Positions 34,201 through 45,180 of a stretch of 64,000 nucleotides of DNA are shown piece after piece. Each line of letters opens with the position of its first letter. The first letter of the stretch is position 1. The notes beneath the pieces were generated by a model, which saw only the letters and a list, made by a program, of their open reading frames with translations, made no database searches and was not told the DNA's origin. This DNA comes from Parapristionchus giblindavisi (Eukaryota > Nematoda > Chromadorea > Rhabditida > Diplogasteridae), in NCBI GenBank assembly GCA_943737045.1, contig CALSFV010000208.1:558001-622000 (forward strand), read 5' to 3'. Position numbers and translations under genes: made by a program.

Positions 34201-35712
34201 GAATAAGTTTCCGAAATTTTCAAAATTTGAATTTCTCTCAAAGGCAAAAGTGATTTTTTGCGAGATACATAGATCGGACCGTAATGGCTTCAGGATTCCG
34301 TAAAAAGAATTTCAGCCAATTTGCGCTATGTATTTTCGAGAAAATCAACTTTTCGTGTATTTATTTAGCCGTTGGAGTGGAGGCAAGAGGCGAGAGAGTG
34401 TGGCATTGTGAGAGAGCATGGAAGGTAGAAGGGAAGGGCATCCCGTCCAGTGAACGGCATCCACCCCTTCCTATCCATGTACCTGCCTGACCTCCACTCC
34501 AACGGCAAAATGACTACACTAAAACTTGATTTTCTCGAAAGTACCTACCACAAATTGGCTGAAATTTATTCTGTGGGATCCTGAAGCCATTACGGTCCGA
34601 TCTACATATGAATCTCGCATGAAACACTTTTGAAACTTTTTTCATGAAAAAAAACAGAAACTTTTTTCATGAAAAATGAATTAAAAAAGCGTGATGGTCA
34701 TCAAATTCTGCCCCTGGGGGCATAGTCTACAAATTTTAGTACCATCGGTTGAGGTGAAAAAACGTCGTCTGGCCTCAACGGTGGCTTTAGGTGAAAAATG
34801 AACATGATCATCGTGATCAGCACCCTTGAGAACCCCGATTCCCAAATTTTGATTTTTTGACTGTGCCAGGTTTCACATATAATAGTCGACTCTTACGCAT
34901 ACTGCCTCATATATGTTCGTAATCACATTGTATTTATGTTATGTTTCACAATTATATTATCTACTTTGGAATCAACGTTTGATTGATGATCAATGTTTGT
35001 TCCGAATGAAAATATGGTAGTGTAAATATGCAATTAGAATGTATTATAAGACCTAGAAATGACCATCGTCATCAGCATCCTTGAGAACCCCGATCCCCAA
35101 AAATTAATTGCTTGACTGTGCAGGGAATTTGTCGATTCTTATGCAAACGGTCTCATATATATTTGATGGAATAAAGAAAGAAAGAAATAAAGAAAGACTT
35201 ACGGATGTTGAGTCAGCTTCTTGTACCACAACCTCTGGCTTATTCTCTGACGCATCCTCAGATGCATTATCTGGGTCATTCTCTGTGTCTATCTCTGCTT
35301 CATTCTCCGAGTGCTCTATCGTATACTCAGACACATCATCATCCTGGTCAACGAGAGGATAAGCCGGTGGTATAACGTTTCCGAGAAGAAGTGGAGGTAA
35401 TCCGAGAAGTTGAGGTACGGACGAAGATAGAGTAGGAAACGACTGAGGATACTGCTGGAAGACGGTTGGATGGAAGGAAAGAGGCCATTCTAGACTGTTG
35501 AATCTAACAGTAGGCATCGCACCGAGCAAGTCAAGAGTTTCTAGTGAGGTATTTTGGAATCCCATAGTTAATGGATGGAATGTATTGGATGTATGGGCAG
35601 CAAGTGATGACATAGCCATCTGATTCTGAGGAAATGAATGGCATGATGGATTGAATTGTAGATTGCATGTGTATTGAGATCCATTCATACCGAAGTTGAT
35701 TTGTGGTCGGAA
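28218..35712 (-). CDS. Unrecognised 12-exon protein (at least 552 residues) with a nuclear-localisation-like stretch
   Basis: Exons: 35712-35203, 30689-30568, 30335-30266, 30208-30146, 30072-29916, 29884-29841, 29682-29601, 29477-29383, 29252-29138, 29008-28899, 28644-28533 and 28396-28218 (TGA). Phases agree at every join and the total is 1659 bases. The first exon is Ser/Pro/Gln-rich, then acidic (EYTIEHSENEAEIDTENDPD). A dense, globular-looking core follows: AHDHVLVTWGTGQYQVRTSL, SDVTYSPRLRLRHVCAWIMY, DIVDVTENSIDDVLVSAPCL, KPYHLSQELLSMQIAVENIE, CHEFRASALGPNNQIFASYP and QMIGTFTYQVVTKQIDVREI. A basic cluster (PKKRKR) like a nuclear localisation signal comes next, then a Ser/Pro-rich tail. 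That layout (acidic/low-complexity N-terminus, folded core, NLS) suggests a nuclear regulator such as a transcription factor, but I cannot name the family. The first exon continues a frame from upstream (FRPQINFG before its first ATG), so a 5' exon is probably missing. The first intron holds three mobile elements. Confidence 0.78.
30726..31745. mobile_element. Palindromic Harbinger-like MITE with tRNA-like arms
   Basis: Inverted arms of about 330 bp start CAAGGGAATGACCAACC and end with the complement. The 3-bp repeat TAA flanks both sides (30723-30725 and 31746-31748), matching the TWA target preference of PIF/Harbinger. Each arm carries a tRNA-like block: TAGTGGATAAGATGC resembling an A box and GGGTTCGACCC resembling a B box (near 30955-31010; inverted at 31455-31525). 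The centre (31090-31400) is single-copy. No transposase is present. It lies about 36 bp beyond the acceptor of the exon starting at 30689. Confidence 0.85.
32353..33937 (-). mobile_element. Fold-back Tc1-like transposon, inactive
   Basis: A 1585-bp element with ends CAGTACCGTGCAAAAGTATA and its complement, flanked by TA at 32351-32352 and 33938-33939. The inverted arms are far longer than normal Tc1 ends (roughly 590 bp). They include transposase N-terminal coding DNA on both strands: minus-strand 33694-33344 gives FERESIRRGRQMGLPAVTVS and ends VPKAYKLGRKDV, and the plus strand near 32700-32948 encodes a decayed copy of the same part. The centre (33159-32842, minus) has the Tc1 motif TVKHGGGSLMLWGYFSADGV. 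Frameshifts and stops disable it. Confidence 0.88.
33938..34913. mobile_element. Palindromic MITE, about 480-bp arms
   Basis: TATATGAGGC at 33938 matches the complement at 34904-34913. Pairing continues almost to the centre near 34430: GAAACCTGGCACAGTC / GACTGTGCCAGGTTTC, CTTCAGGATTCC / GGATCCTGAAG, TTGGAGTGGAGG / CCTCCACTCCAA. It abuts the Tc1-like element, sharing its TA. Related pieces occur at 35046-35150, 53880-54130 and 57395-57520. There is no coding capacity. Confidence 0.85.
35046..35150. repeat. Fragment of the 34-kb palindromic MITE family
   Basis: GCATCCTTGAGAACCCCGAT...CTGACTGTGC-like sequence matches the right arm at 34820-34905 with several differences. Only the terminal part is present. 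Confidence 0.65.
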
Positions 35713-36187
35713 CTGAAATGTATTTCGTCATATTCAAATATTATTAATTTTAAAACAAAAGATTCTTATCTCGAAAAAAGTACTGCCGTATACCGCGAAT
35801 GGGCTTTTGTGCGTGCCGAATAGCGAATATAAAAATGAAGAATAATCAGGGCGAGTGGGGTGTCTTATAGAAATATAAGTAGTAGGGGACGATTACTCTG
35901 TGAGGGAGTTAGCAGAAAGAAGATAAAGAGCCGCCGTTGAGAAGGCAAGATTAGCTATCCACTAAGTAATAGTGGTTAAGGGATGAGTTATAGCACATGA
36001 GAGGATTTTTTGGAGAAAAAACGTAAGTCGGAGACAACGAATAAACGTAGTAAAAGAAAGAGTAAGGAAGAATACCTCTTCATTTGTTAAATTAAAACAA
36101 CAATTTTCTTTTGTGATCGACATAGATAAATGACATAGATGCGGATTTTTGATTGGAAGATTTGTCTCAGTTTAAAATTGGATATCG
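35713..36187. other. No gene seen
   Basis: AT-rich DNA upstream of the exon at 35712. No convincing upstream exon for the minus-strand gene was found. Confidence 0.4.
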
Positions 36188-36190
36188 TTA

Positions 36191-37001
36191 TATAGGGTGA
36201 TGTAAACAATAAATTGTGGCAAACTTGTGCTTTTTGCAGGTGCGTGACAAGGATTGACAACTTTATCGCACCCAATTGCAGTCAGACATCAAATTTAATA
36301 CAGATTGTTGTCAATGTGTCTAATAAATATTAGTGGTTGCAATTAATGAATGAACTGTTGACAGACAAGAAAAATGAGGATGATACAAGTCATGACCAGA
36401 GAAATGTGCTTCTTTCTAGTCAGACAACAAAAAAATCTTCTTTTTGATGTCAATCGATTCTTGCCTTCTCATTGACATCAAAACGAATATTTTTTGTTGT
36501 CTGAATAGAAAGAAGCACATTTCTCTAGTCATTCCATTTTTTGGTGCATTTTCACATCCTCATAATAATGAGACGATAGTTCATTAGTCAAAGCGGCGCA
36601 CCTCAGACGGGTTTGGTGACGCGGCGGAGAGTGTGACAGAGAGAATCATTTGATGCCATCTCGCACGCACACCCTCTCTAATGCAGCCCACCAAACCCGC
36701 CTGGCATCCGCCTCGCCCTCTTTATAAGTTGGAAAACGTGATTAGCCATTCATTGTTGCCTCGCTATTACAGAGGCTGAACTAAAGTGTTCTGACATGTA
36801 TCATCCTCAGTTTTCTTGTCTGTCTACAAAATAGTCACTATCTGTTGCCACATTTATTTATTTCATACTTTTGACTACAATCGTTTTACTTTTTGAAGTC
36901 TGACAACAAAGTTCTCCGATAAAGTTGTCAATCGTTTGCCGTTGTCACACACCTGCAAAAAGCACAAGTTTGCCAAAATTTATTGTTTACATCACCCTAT
37001 A
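36191..37001. mobile_element. Tourist/Harbinger-like palindromic MITE
   Basis: An 811-bp element with ends TATAGGGTGATGTAAAC and complement, flanked by TTA on both sides (36188-36190 and 37002-37004). Pairing runs deep (GCAAACTTGTGCTTTTTGCA / complement). A nested hairpin lies at 36400-36530 (GAGAAATGTGCTTCTTTCTA / complement), and a further inverted segment is in the GC-richer middle (36590-36715). No coding sequence. Confidence 0.85.
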
Positions 37002-37004
37002 TTA

Positions 37005-40000
37005 AGGTTAGATGAAATATATCAAAAAATGCTCTCTCATATTGAATTACAAATAGACAAAATAGAAACAAAAATACCATGAGATTTCTAAAAAAAGTTC
37101 ACTATTTATTCTCTATTTATCAGAAAATCATTTTTGGATACCGTACTGAACACACTCAAAGTGTGATATTTCAAGAAAGAAGATAGAGCATGACTAATCC
37201 AATATGAGATCTCATCTGCTACGGTACATTCTTCGACTATAGCAGTATGTGTGTGAATCATCCGAATGGCATGAATTAGCTATTACATTATATTATACCG
37301 TAGTCTCCCCCTCATGAAACATCGATTATTCCCGAAAAAATCCACGTAAATGAAACTTTGCTAAGAGAATAGCTGAAATGCCCTAAAAAGCGTCGAACAA
37401 AGCGAAATATTATCTCCCATAGACGTGTGACGTACGCTAATGAGCAGGAATGGGAAATAATATTATCAGAAATAGAAAAAAACTCGTAATGTATACATTC
37501 TATGCTTATGCATTCCCTAAATCTGTTGGCGCAGTATGTTCTTAAGCGTGATTAGATAAAATAAACATATAAAATAAACAAAAATTGTCCTTTCCAAAAG
37601 GACTCGCTTTTGCTATAGTCTGTGTATACTCTTTCTATACATATTCTCTACTTCTTTTTAGTCTCTGCCCTTTTCCTCCTTCTTCTTCCTCTCTTCTTCT
37701 CTCGAATTCATTACGACGCCGCGAGTTCTCTCCGATGTTGCTATATATGTATGCGCGTCTTCTTCCTCTGTCTGCCCTACGCTATCATCCACTATGCGTC
37801 TCTCTCATTTCTCTTACTCCCTCAGCAGTCATTTCCTCTCCATAGAAGCTTCCTCTCTGTCTTCCCTTCCACTCTCCACTCTTCCAATACTCTCTCACTC
37901 TCTAACTTCCTCTGCCGTCTCTTCAGCCATCTTCGCTCTCTCCAACATTCGTACTCTCAAGTCCAGATGAGGTAGAGTAGAAGGAAATGGAGAATATAAG
38001 AGTAGACACATGGAGTGAGATATAAGGGGAAGTGAAGAGAGTGTAGAGAGTGTGAGAAGTGAGGGAGCATTGGAAGTGAAGAGAGATCAGAGAAGCAGAG
38101 GAAGACGAGAGACTATGTACGTCTGTATATTATTAGATAGAGATGAAAGCATATAGAGAAACGAAAAAGCATGATAGACACATAGTACATTTTAGGTAGA
38201 GAAATGATTTTATGGTAGTGGAAAATTATAGGAAATAACAGAGACAATAAGAGATGGATTGAGGAAGATGTATGTGATAGATGGGAGGACACGAGGGAAG
38301 AAGAATATGGGGTTGAGAAATGGTAAACGACCAAGACAGAATACATATCGCTCTGTATTTCTATGGTAAACAGTGGTGAGGCAGAGTAACGAATAATTCA
38401 TTAGTATGAAAGATAAGCGAAGAAGAAATAATTATCGTCCAAAATCAATAAAGTATGTATTGAAATGTTCTCAAACATGAGGCCGATTTTTTGGTAGATA
38501 TACATATAGGAAATCAACCTGGCTCATAACTAATCCTGTGCCATTAACATACTCTATTGGAAGAATAAACGATGGGAACATGCAGATGAGAAACAGGGAA
38601 AAGAAGAAAAATAAGAAGAAGAAATGAGATGGACATGGGAACAGGAGAGCTAAAGCGAAGAGGAAGAGGATGGAAGAGGAAGAGGAAGAGGAAGAGGAAG
38701 AGGAAGCCCTCTTCACTTTCCTCGCCTCTCTAGCTCTTCCTTTATTCTTCCTCTACTTTTTTTCTCTTTCGGATCCATGTTTCCCCATCCTATTCCTCTT
38801 CCAACCCCTCTTCCTCTCTTCCTACTCTTCCTTACGTCCATTTCTTCTCTTTCTTCCTCTCTCACCAATATATTCTATCCAATTCAAATCATCTGCCTCT
38901 CTACCCATATATCCATTTCTTATTCTTTTGTTATACGGTAATGCATTAAGAGATTGGACTTACTTGATCAGCCAATTGTGGGAACGAATGAAGGAAGGGA
39001 TAAGTGTCCCCATCCATGATGGATGTGGAGATACCCTAAATGAGAAACACCAATATATCAAAAGACTGGAGTTTCAATTTATTGACAGAGAAAATATAAC
39101 GTGAATCGTACTAGTTATGAAGGAAAGTTATGATGGGATGGGAACGAGACATAAATAAATAATATTTCAACTAATATTGGTCAGAGAATAGAATATGAAT
39201 CAATAAAACTATGATAAATCGTATATGTAGTAAGAGTAATTGTACGATGAAATGAGCGAAAGTGTAAAGAGTCTGAAATGAAATAGAATGAAAGAAGTCG
39301 GTATGAATAGGAAGAATGAGATGAATAAGGAACAGATGGAGAGTACACAGGAGTAAAGAATAAAGGAGCAGCCGAAGGATGATACCGTAATATGTTTCCT
39401 TGAAACTGCTCATTGATCACTATAAGCCGAATGGAGCAGTGAAAAAATAAAGTTATGTTGATTAAAGGCCTAGAACTTGCTAACTCAGCGAAGGTGTCCA
39501 GAGGACGCATTCAGTATTTTTGATCCGAAACAGGATTTCTTTACTGTATGCAGTTTGTGTAGGCTACGATAGCCATGCATTATTTCTCGACGGTTATGAC
39601 ATCTTGCTACAGTAATCAAATGGAGAGTCACGAATATACATACTCGTCCCCCCGCATTCTGCTCTTCTCCAGCCCACAATTCTTGTTAAGAACCATGATT
39701 ATTATTTTTAGTGACTGGTAATTATTGAAAGTGAGACGAGAGAATCAGGAGAATCATAGAGAGGAAAAGAGAATAACGGAGAAAGAATTGGATAAAGAAA
39801 TGAATATCGGAAAGACATAGAAAAGAATCGGCCAAAAAAAGACGAATTTTAATCGAATTAGTAAATGAGCGGAATTAAATTTACAGGAAACATATGCGTA
39901 TGAATCAGACAAAGAAAAAAAGGAAAGAATACTGGAAAATGATGAGGGAGAAGAAAGACAGGGAATAGTGGCTAATATTATTCATAATGGAGAAGAAGAA

Positions 40001-41460
40001 CAGAGATCTTTTATGAATTCAAAGAGAATACGGATTCGATTCATAATTGGAAACGGAGAGTGTGCGAGAGAGGAGAGGGGTGAGACGGTAGAGGATGGGG
40101 AGGGAGAGGTAGAATAGAGGGAAAGGAGAGGGACAGAGAGGGAGAGGTAGAAGAGAGGGAGGGGAGAGGGAGAGTAGAGGGAGGGGGACGAGAGGGAGGG
40201 GAGCGGGAGAGGGAGAAGAGAGGGGGAGTATGGTGAATCGCCACTGCTCTTTCCACTCAGACGCAGGTGGACTTCATTTGACAGTGTAGAGGAGAATGAA
40301 TAGACAGAGAAGAGGAAGAAGAAGCTTTAGGAGAGGAAATGGCAGAAAGAGAGGAAGGCAATATTCAAGCTGCTTTCTCCTTTTCCATCTCCTTCTTCGT
40401 CTGGCTATCGATTCTCTGCTCCGCCCTCATCCCACGATGCCGTTCTCGTCGCTAAGCGCAGTAAGACTGCATATAATTATGATGATAACGGCTTCATTAG
40501 CATAGTGCAACTGTGGGGGTTGAAAATGCACTGTGGAATGATGAAGAACTCAGATAGATAATATGTAAAAATCGTTTATCCTTCGTTAAGAGAGGTAGAT
40601 ACGGTATAATGGAGGCTATAACTGGCGATACAGCATACTAGATTGAAATACGGTAGATTGTTCATGTGGGGCTTACAATAGGCACAACATTCTTTTTGTT
40701 ATTACAGTAGTTTACTGTATGGTTCTTGTGGGCTTATTGAACAATATTCTTTTTTGTATGTTATAGAGGAATACGACACGTCCTCAACATGAGATCTAGA
40801 TCAATAATGAAAATAATATAGGTTCAATTAAGATATTGATTGATTTAATTGATTTTTTGTCTACTCTAAAGAATAAATGTTTTACAAGTATGAGACAGTT
40901 TCTTCTATGGGAAGAGGAAGACAGGAAGAGAAATCGAAAGAGACAGAAGTGATATCGATTGATTACCCGTCCAAAAGAAATGTGAAGATAAAAGATTCGA
41001 CACTTTTTATCTCAAGTTTATAGCAAAGCAAAGATCATCTCGAAAAAAATATGTATTATTTAAAAATAATGAATAAAAAAAGAAAATTATTATCGAACAA
41101 AGCCCGTCCAACAATCTCTAATAGTTGTTTAAACTTTTGAAATTCATCTTTATCATTTGTAGACAAGCAAATACTATGCGCTATCATATTTCATCTTTTC
41201 TCATCAAATCATATGTAATCCCTCTTGGCTTCATGAATCTCATTGTTTGCCGGTTAAGATTATATTACTATTGGCAATATTATACTATCCCACTGCATAA
41301 AAGCCTAATGAGGGACCATAAATTGATGTGTAATTCACCTGATATACATGTATTTGTCATCACAATCAGTGTGAAAGAAGATCTTGTCATACTTTCAATT
41401 GCACTTCCCACCTCACAATCATGCCTGAAACAGCAGAGAATGGAAACCCAAAAAAATATA
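37005..41460. other. Gene-free, low-complexity-rich DNA
   Basis: Pyrimidine-rich at 37620-37970, purine-rich at 37970-38110, a (GAAGAG)-type block at 38640-38705, CT-rich to 38900, then GA-rich at 40060-40240. Open frames on both strands are low-complexity (Ser/Leu/Phe or Glu runs). I saw no exon with convincing splice context. TACGGTA motifs are scattered through 40600-40720. Confidence 0.45.
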
Positions 41461-41759
41461 AGGGTGTTCCAAAAGTTTTTAGATTAATCATGGTGATTTT
41501 TATGTCAGCGCTGAAAAATTGCCAATAATTAGTGATATATGGGTGAAAGTAGTGAGGTTTTAAATGTTATATTTAATCCCATCTATAAGCCTTACCAAAA
41601 TAACATAACACTCCCTCCCAATATGTTGATAACACTCGCTCGAAATATTATTGTTCACATTTCTCGAATTCGTACCTGAAACCCTGACCATAAAACTGCC
41701 ACCGTGCCAAAACCGAAATAGTCTTGTGCGACGGAAATCCATCAATCCCTCTTCTACCC

Positions 41760-41866
41760 TTATACATATCACCCCTACTCCTGTATTTGCTGTCGCACCT
41801 GTCACGGGTGTATCAAATAAATAAAAAAACAATTGTTTTTAAAACTAAATAAATAAATAAATAATT
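41760..41866 (+). repeat. Shared 3'-end segment with (AAAT)n tail, copy 2
   Basis: CTGTATTTGCTGTCGCACCT then AAATAAATAAATAAAT resembles 15837-15927. Probably the 3' end of a degraded non-LTR element reaching leftwards, perhaps to about 41560. Confidence 0.45.
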
Positions 41867-42113
41867 TCTCACAGAAGTGTCTGGAAGAAGTACTGCATTT
41901 TATAATGTATGCATATATCATTGAAAATAGTTGGGAAACAAACCAAGAATTGACTGTTTCTAAATTTCACGGATAATGGTCCATAAATATTACTATTATT
42001 TATGAAAAAAAATGGTTGTGTACCAAACATATAGTGATCATCAAATTTATTGATTTTCTTTTTTATCATAGTCTCCATGGGCGCCGACATTGGAGTACCC
42101 CTTGTAAAATTAG

Positions 42114-42506
42114 TGTAGCGACTTGTCGCTACTTTCATTCATAATTACTTCACTCTGCAATAATACTATTCAAATTGGTATAATCCAATTACCAATCATT
42201 CATATCTTCATGCCACTAGTATATAAGACCATTCCATCATCAACCACTTCACCTTATCGGTCCGATCCAGAGAGTCGTCAATCTCTTATTCAATCCCTCA
42301 ATATCAAGTGGTTAAACCCCACACCCCAATCCCAGTGGTTAAATCCCACACCAACCAGTACGATCCCCAATTGTGTATAGTATAAATATATATTTAAATA
42401 TAATTCCTTTGTATTACACACTACCATTGTACCAATAAAGGGCAAGGGTAGTTCTCCTCCGTTGTATACCATAAGTCAAACACCACTCCCTTCGGGAGTC
42501 GTTACA
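42114..42506 (+). repeat. 5' LTR of the BEL/Pao-like element
   Basis: A TATA-like TATAGTATAAATATATAT near 42375 and an AATAAAG motif near 42436 lie in promoter and polyadenylation positions. The end CTCCCTTCGGGAGTCGTTACA contains a small hairpin. Confidence 0.85.
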
Positions 42507-42636
42507 TGGTGCATCGGCCCAATCAAATCATTCAAGTCCCGCGTGGCAGCAAGCATTCAAACCACCTCAATCAATCCAAATATCATTCAAATTCATTCAA
42601 ACCCTAAACAATAGATCAATTACTCCAATCTCACAA

Positions 42637-42732
42637 TGAGTGAACATAATCACACAAGTTCTACTCAAAGCTCTCAATCAAATGCTAGTCCAACAAGACC
42701 TCCACGTAGGCGAGATCAACTAGACTCAGGTT
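42637..42732 (+). pseudogene. Original gag start, stopped by an inverted duplication
   Basis: An ATG at 42637 opens MSEHNHTSSTQSSQSNASPT then RPPRRRDQLDSG and meets TGA at 42730-42732, inside the loop-proximal part of a 36-bp inverted repeat. The downstream gag frame starts again past the hairpin, so the N-terminus of Gag has been broken. Confidence 0.7.
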
Positions 42733-42765
42733 GATCTCGCCTACGTGGAGGTCTTGTTGGACTAG
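42685..42765. repeat. Perfect 36-bp hairpin in gag
   Basis: 42685-42720 (CTAGTCCAACAAGACCTCCA...) is the exact reverse complement of 42730-42765, with a 9-base loop TAGACTCAG. The left arm is coding in the gag frame; the right arm is its inverted copy. Confidence 0.95.
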
Positions 42766-42768
42766 ATT

Positions 42769-45180
42769 GATATTCAGACATTCAATGGACATGACCGATC
42801 TCAATATCGATCATTCATAACTCTATTTCATACAATATTCGGTCAAAGATCATCCCTTTCAGTAATAGAGAAGAATTCATATCTCATCAAATATCTCAAA
42901 GGCCCCGCCCTAGATCTGGTCTCAATCTATCCCCATGATGGGACATGTTATCAAGAAATGCTTGATACACTAGAGTCAGAATATGGCAATATCAAAGAGA
43001 ATGAAGCAATAATATGTCAATCCCTCGATAAACTCAAAGCCAAGTCCAACAGTTCATCAGATCAACTAGAACTAGTTCGAAGACTAATGGCTCTCACTAA
43101 TCAATTAAAACTTCTCAAATCATCCCAATCCATCTACGGTGTAAGAGAAGTTATTCATAAATTTGCCCATAGATATCAAGTAGAAGTTTATAAGAAGAAT
43201 AAGGATACGTCCGTAGATAATGTACTATCCTTCCTTCATAATCAAATAAGAGAAGAGATATCAATTGAATATCGAACTAGTACTAATCAAGAAGACGAGC
43301 CTGATTCAAATAATCCCTCATTACCTTCACAACCAAGTCAGACTCATCCCATCAATAATAGATCAAATCAATCTGTCAATGATCAATTCAATAACAAATC
43401 AAACCATTCCACAAATATCGATGTCTGTGTGTTCTGCAGTAAACACAGAAACTCAAAAGCTTGTAGGAGTGTCCCCTCAGCAACTGAAAGAAAAAAGATA
43501 GCACTAGATAAGCATCTTTGCTTATCATGTCTATCTCCTGATCATCAATCTTCATCATGTAATATCAAATGTACTGTATGTAATATGAGTCATTCAGATG
43601 CATTATGCTTCAAACAGCATCCTTCACATACATCACTCAATGAAGTCAATCCGACACATCTCAATATCAATACAGCAGAGTCTCAATCAGTTCCTGCTCA
43701 TACATCAATCAATACAGTCATTCCGACCCATATCAACAGTAATAAAGCAGAGTCAAATTCAGTCCGCTTATTCAATATCAACTCTCTTGTAGCACATCCA
43801 ATTCATATCGAAAATCCAGTCAAAGCAGATATCATGCTAGATTCAGGAGCTACAGTCACTCTGATATCTCGATCTCTAGTAGATACACTCAATCTACCCA
43901 TAGTTGACAAGAAGATCATGAATCTCAATCTACCAATAGGAATTGTTACTGATCCCCAATGTCACGAGTTCACCAAATTCAGTATTCTAACACCTGATAA
44001 TAAATCAATACTAGTAACTGCTATGATTATTGAAGGTCCAGTAACCAGTTCATACACAATCCAAAGTCTCTCAGCAAACGACATAAAATTCATTAATGAT
44101 CATAATATCATTCTCTCTGATAATCCACAACGTTGTGGTAAAGTCAAACCAGAGATTCTACTAAATATAACTCAGTCACTTCAAATAATGAATGATAAAC
44201 CTAAGTACACCCTTCCGAGTGGTCTGCAACTCCATCCATCTCACCTCGGATATGTTATTGGTGGTTCATATCTATCAATCAACCACGCCGATCAAATTAT
44301 CAATTGTAATAATGTTACGATCAAGCATAATCAAACGCATGGTATTGATAAATCATCACAACAAAAGGTAGAGAATCCGATTGAATCAAATTCAGTAACA
44401 AATATTGCACTCTCGGAAGAGACACAATATCTTCACCGGACTGATACAATCATAGAGAGTCCTCTCATGAACACCATTCAGAATACTGTTCAAGAATATA
44501 TCTGTCCCAGTATTGATTTATCAAAAACTCTGTCAAATCATCCTCTTGAGAAAGCGGGGATAAGATTCGATAAGATTAATATCCATAGATCAATCGCTGT
44601 CAAACTAGATGACGCTACAAGCCCTCATGAATTCACAGATCAAAACCTAGCTCGATTACTAGAGCTAGAAACACATAATCATCTATGTCATTCTACTCTA
44701 GATATGGTTCTCAATGAACACTCAAATGCACACATATCACTATCATCTCAACATACCCTCTCTGTTCTCGTTGAGGCGGGAGGAAGTCATTCTTCCTTCA
44801 ATTTAATCAATCAGTCAAGCAATTATCTACATCCCACTTATTCAATCAATACAGATCATCCAGATCATCATCAATTCTTCTTGTTCATATTCCAACCAAT
44901 TACAAATGTGAAAAATCCATCCAATATCAATCTCCCCCCAATGACAAGACTCTCATATCTCATGCTATTGTATCTGATTATTTGTAGATCAATTCTAATC
45001 CTGTTCCCTCAATCTCTCTACTTATTCTTATTTATATTTCAGCCTATTTCGAAGGTCAGCAATCCATCCGATACCAATCTACTAGTCATAAGAAGATCTG
45101 CATCTACAATAATTCCCTACGTCCCCAATTCCTCTTTCTACGCCCGGAGTGTAGCGACTTGTCGCTACTTTCATTCATAA
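42769..45180 (+). CDS. BEL/Pao Gag (part) and aspartic protease
   Basis: The open frame is already readable at 42769 (DIQTFNGHDRSQYRSFITLF) although its first ATG is at 42958. A capsid-like part (NSYLIKYLKGPALDLVSIYP, LDTLESEYGNIKENEAII) is followed at about 43420-43620 by the paired cysteine region typical of BEL/Pao: CVFCSKHRNSKACRSV, CLSCLSPDHQSSSC, CTVCNMSHSDALC. At 43840-43910 is a retropepsin active site, IMLDSGATVTLISRSL (D-S-G). From about 44900 the residues lose the character of a pol protein, and the frame ends inside the right LTR. No reverse transcriptase motif (YxDD) is present. Confidence 0.85.
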   Translation, partial: DIQTFNGHDRSQYRSFITLFHTIFGQRSSLSVIEKNSYLIKYLKGPALDLVSIYPHDGTCYQEMLDTLESEYGNIKENEAIICQSLDKLKAKSNSSSDQLELVRRLMALTNQLKLLKSSQSIYGVREVIHKFAHRYQVEVYKKNKDTSVDNVLSFLHNQIREEISIEYRTSTNQEDEPDSNNPSLPSQPSQTHPINNRSNQSVNDQFNNKSNHSTNIDVCVFCSKHRNSKACRSVPSATERKKIALDKHLCLSCLSPDHQSSSCNIKCTVCNMSHSDALCFKQHPSHTSLNEVNPTHLNINTAESQSVPAHTSINTVIPTHINSNKAESNSVRLFNINSLVAHPIHIENPVKADIMLDSGATVTLISRSLVDTLNLPIVDKKIMNLNLPIGIVTDPQCHEFTKFSILTPDNKSILVTAMIIEGPVTSSYTIQSLSANDIKFINDHNIILSDNPQRCGKVKPEILLNITQSLQIMNDKPKYTLPSGLQLHPSHLGYVIGGSYLSINHADQIINCNNVTIKHNQTHGIDKSSQQKVENPIESNSVTNIALSEETQYLHRTDTIIESPLMNTIQNTVQEYICPSIDLSKTLSNHPLEKAGIRFDKINIHRSIAVKLDDATSPHEFTDQNLARLLELETHNHLCHSTLDMVLNEHSNAHISLSSQHTLSVLVEAGGSHSSFNLINQSSNYLHPTYSINTDHPDHHQFFLFIFQPITNVKNPSNINLPPMTRLSYLMLLYLIICRSILILFPQSLYLFLFIFQPISKVSNPSDTNLLVIRRSASTIIPYVPNSSFYARSVATCRYFHS

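Noticed and set aside
38471..39104. Frames with poly-Ser and poly-Glu on opposite strands
   Set aside because: They derive from the GAAGAG repeat near 38640-38705 and flanking CT-rich DNA.
41461..41490. GGGTGTTCCAAAAGTTTTTAG as a mariner end
   Set aside because: It resembles some mariner ends, but no matching inverted end, TA pair or transposase was found nearby.
41560..41832. A 90-residue minus-strand frame as a gene
   Set aside because: It overlaps the repeat segment with the (AAAT)n tail and shows no splice context or domain.
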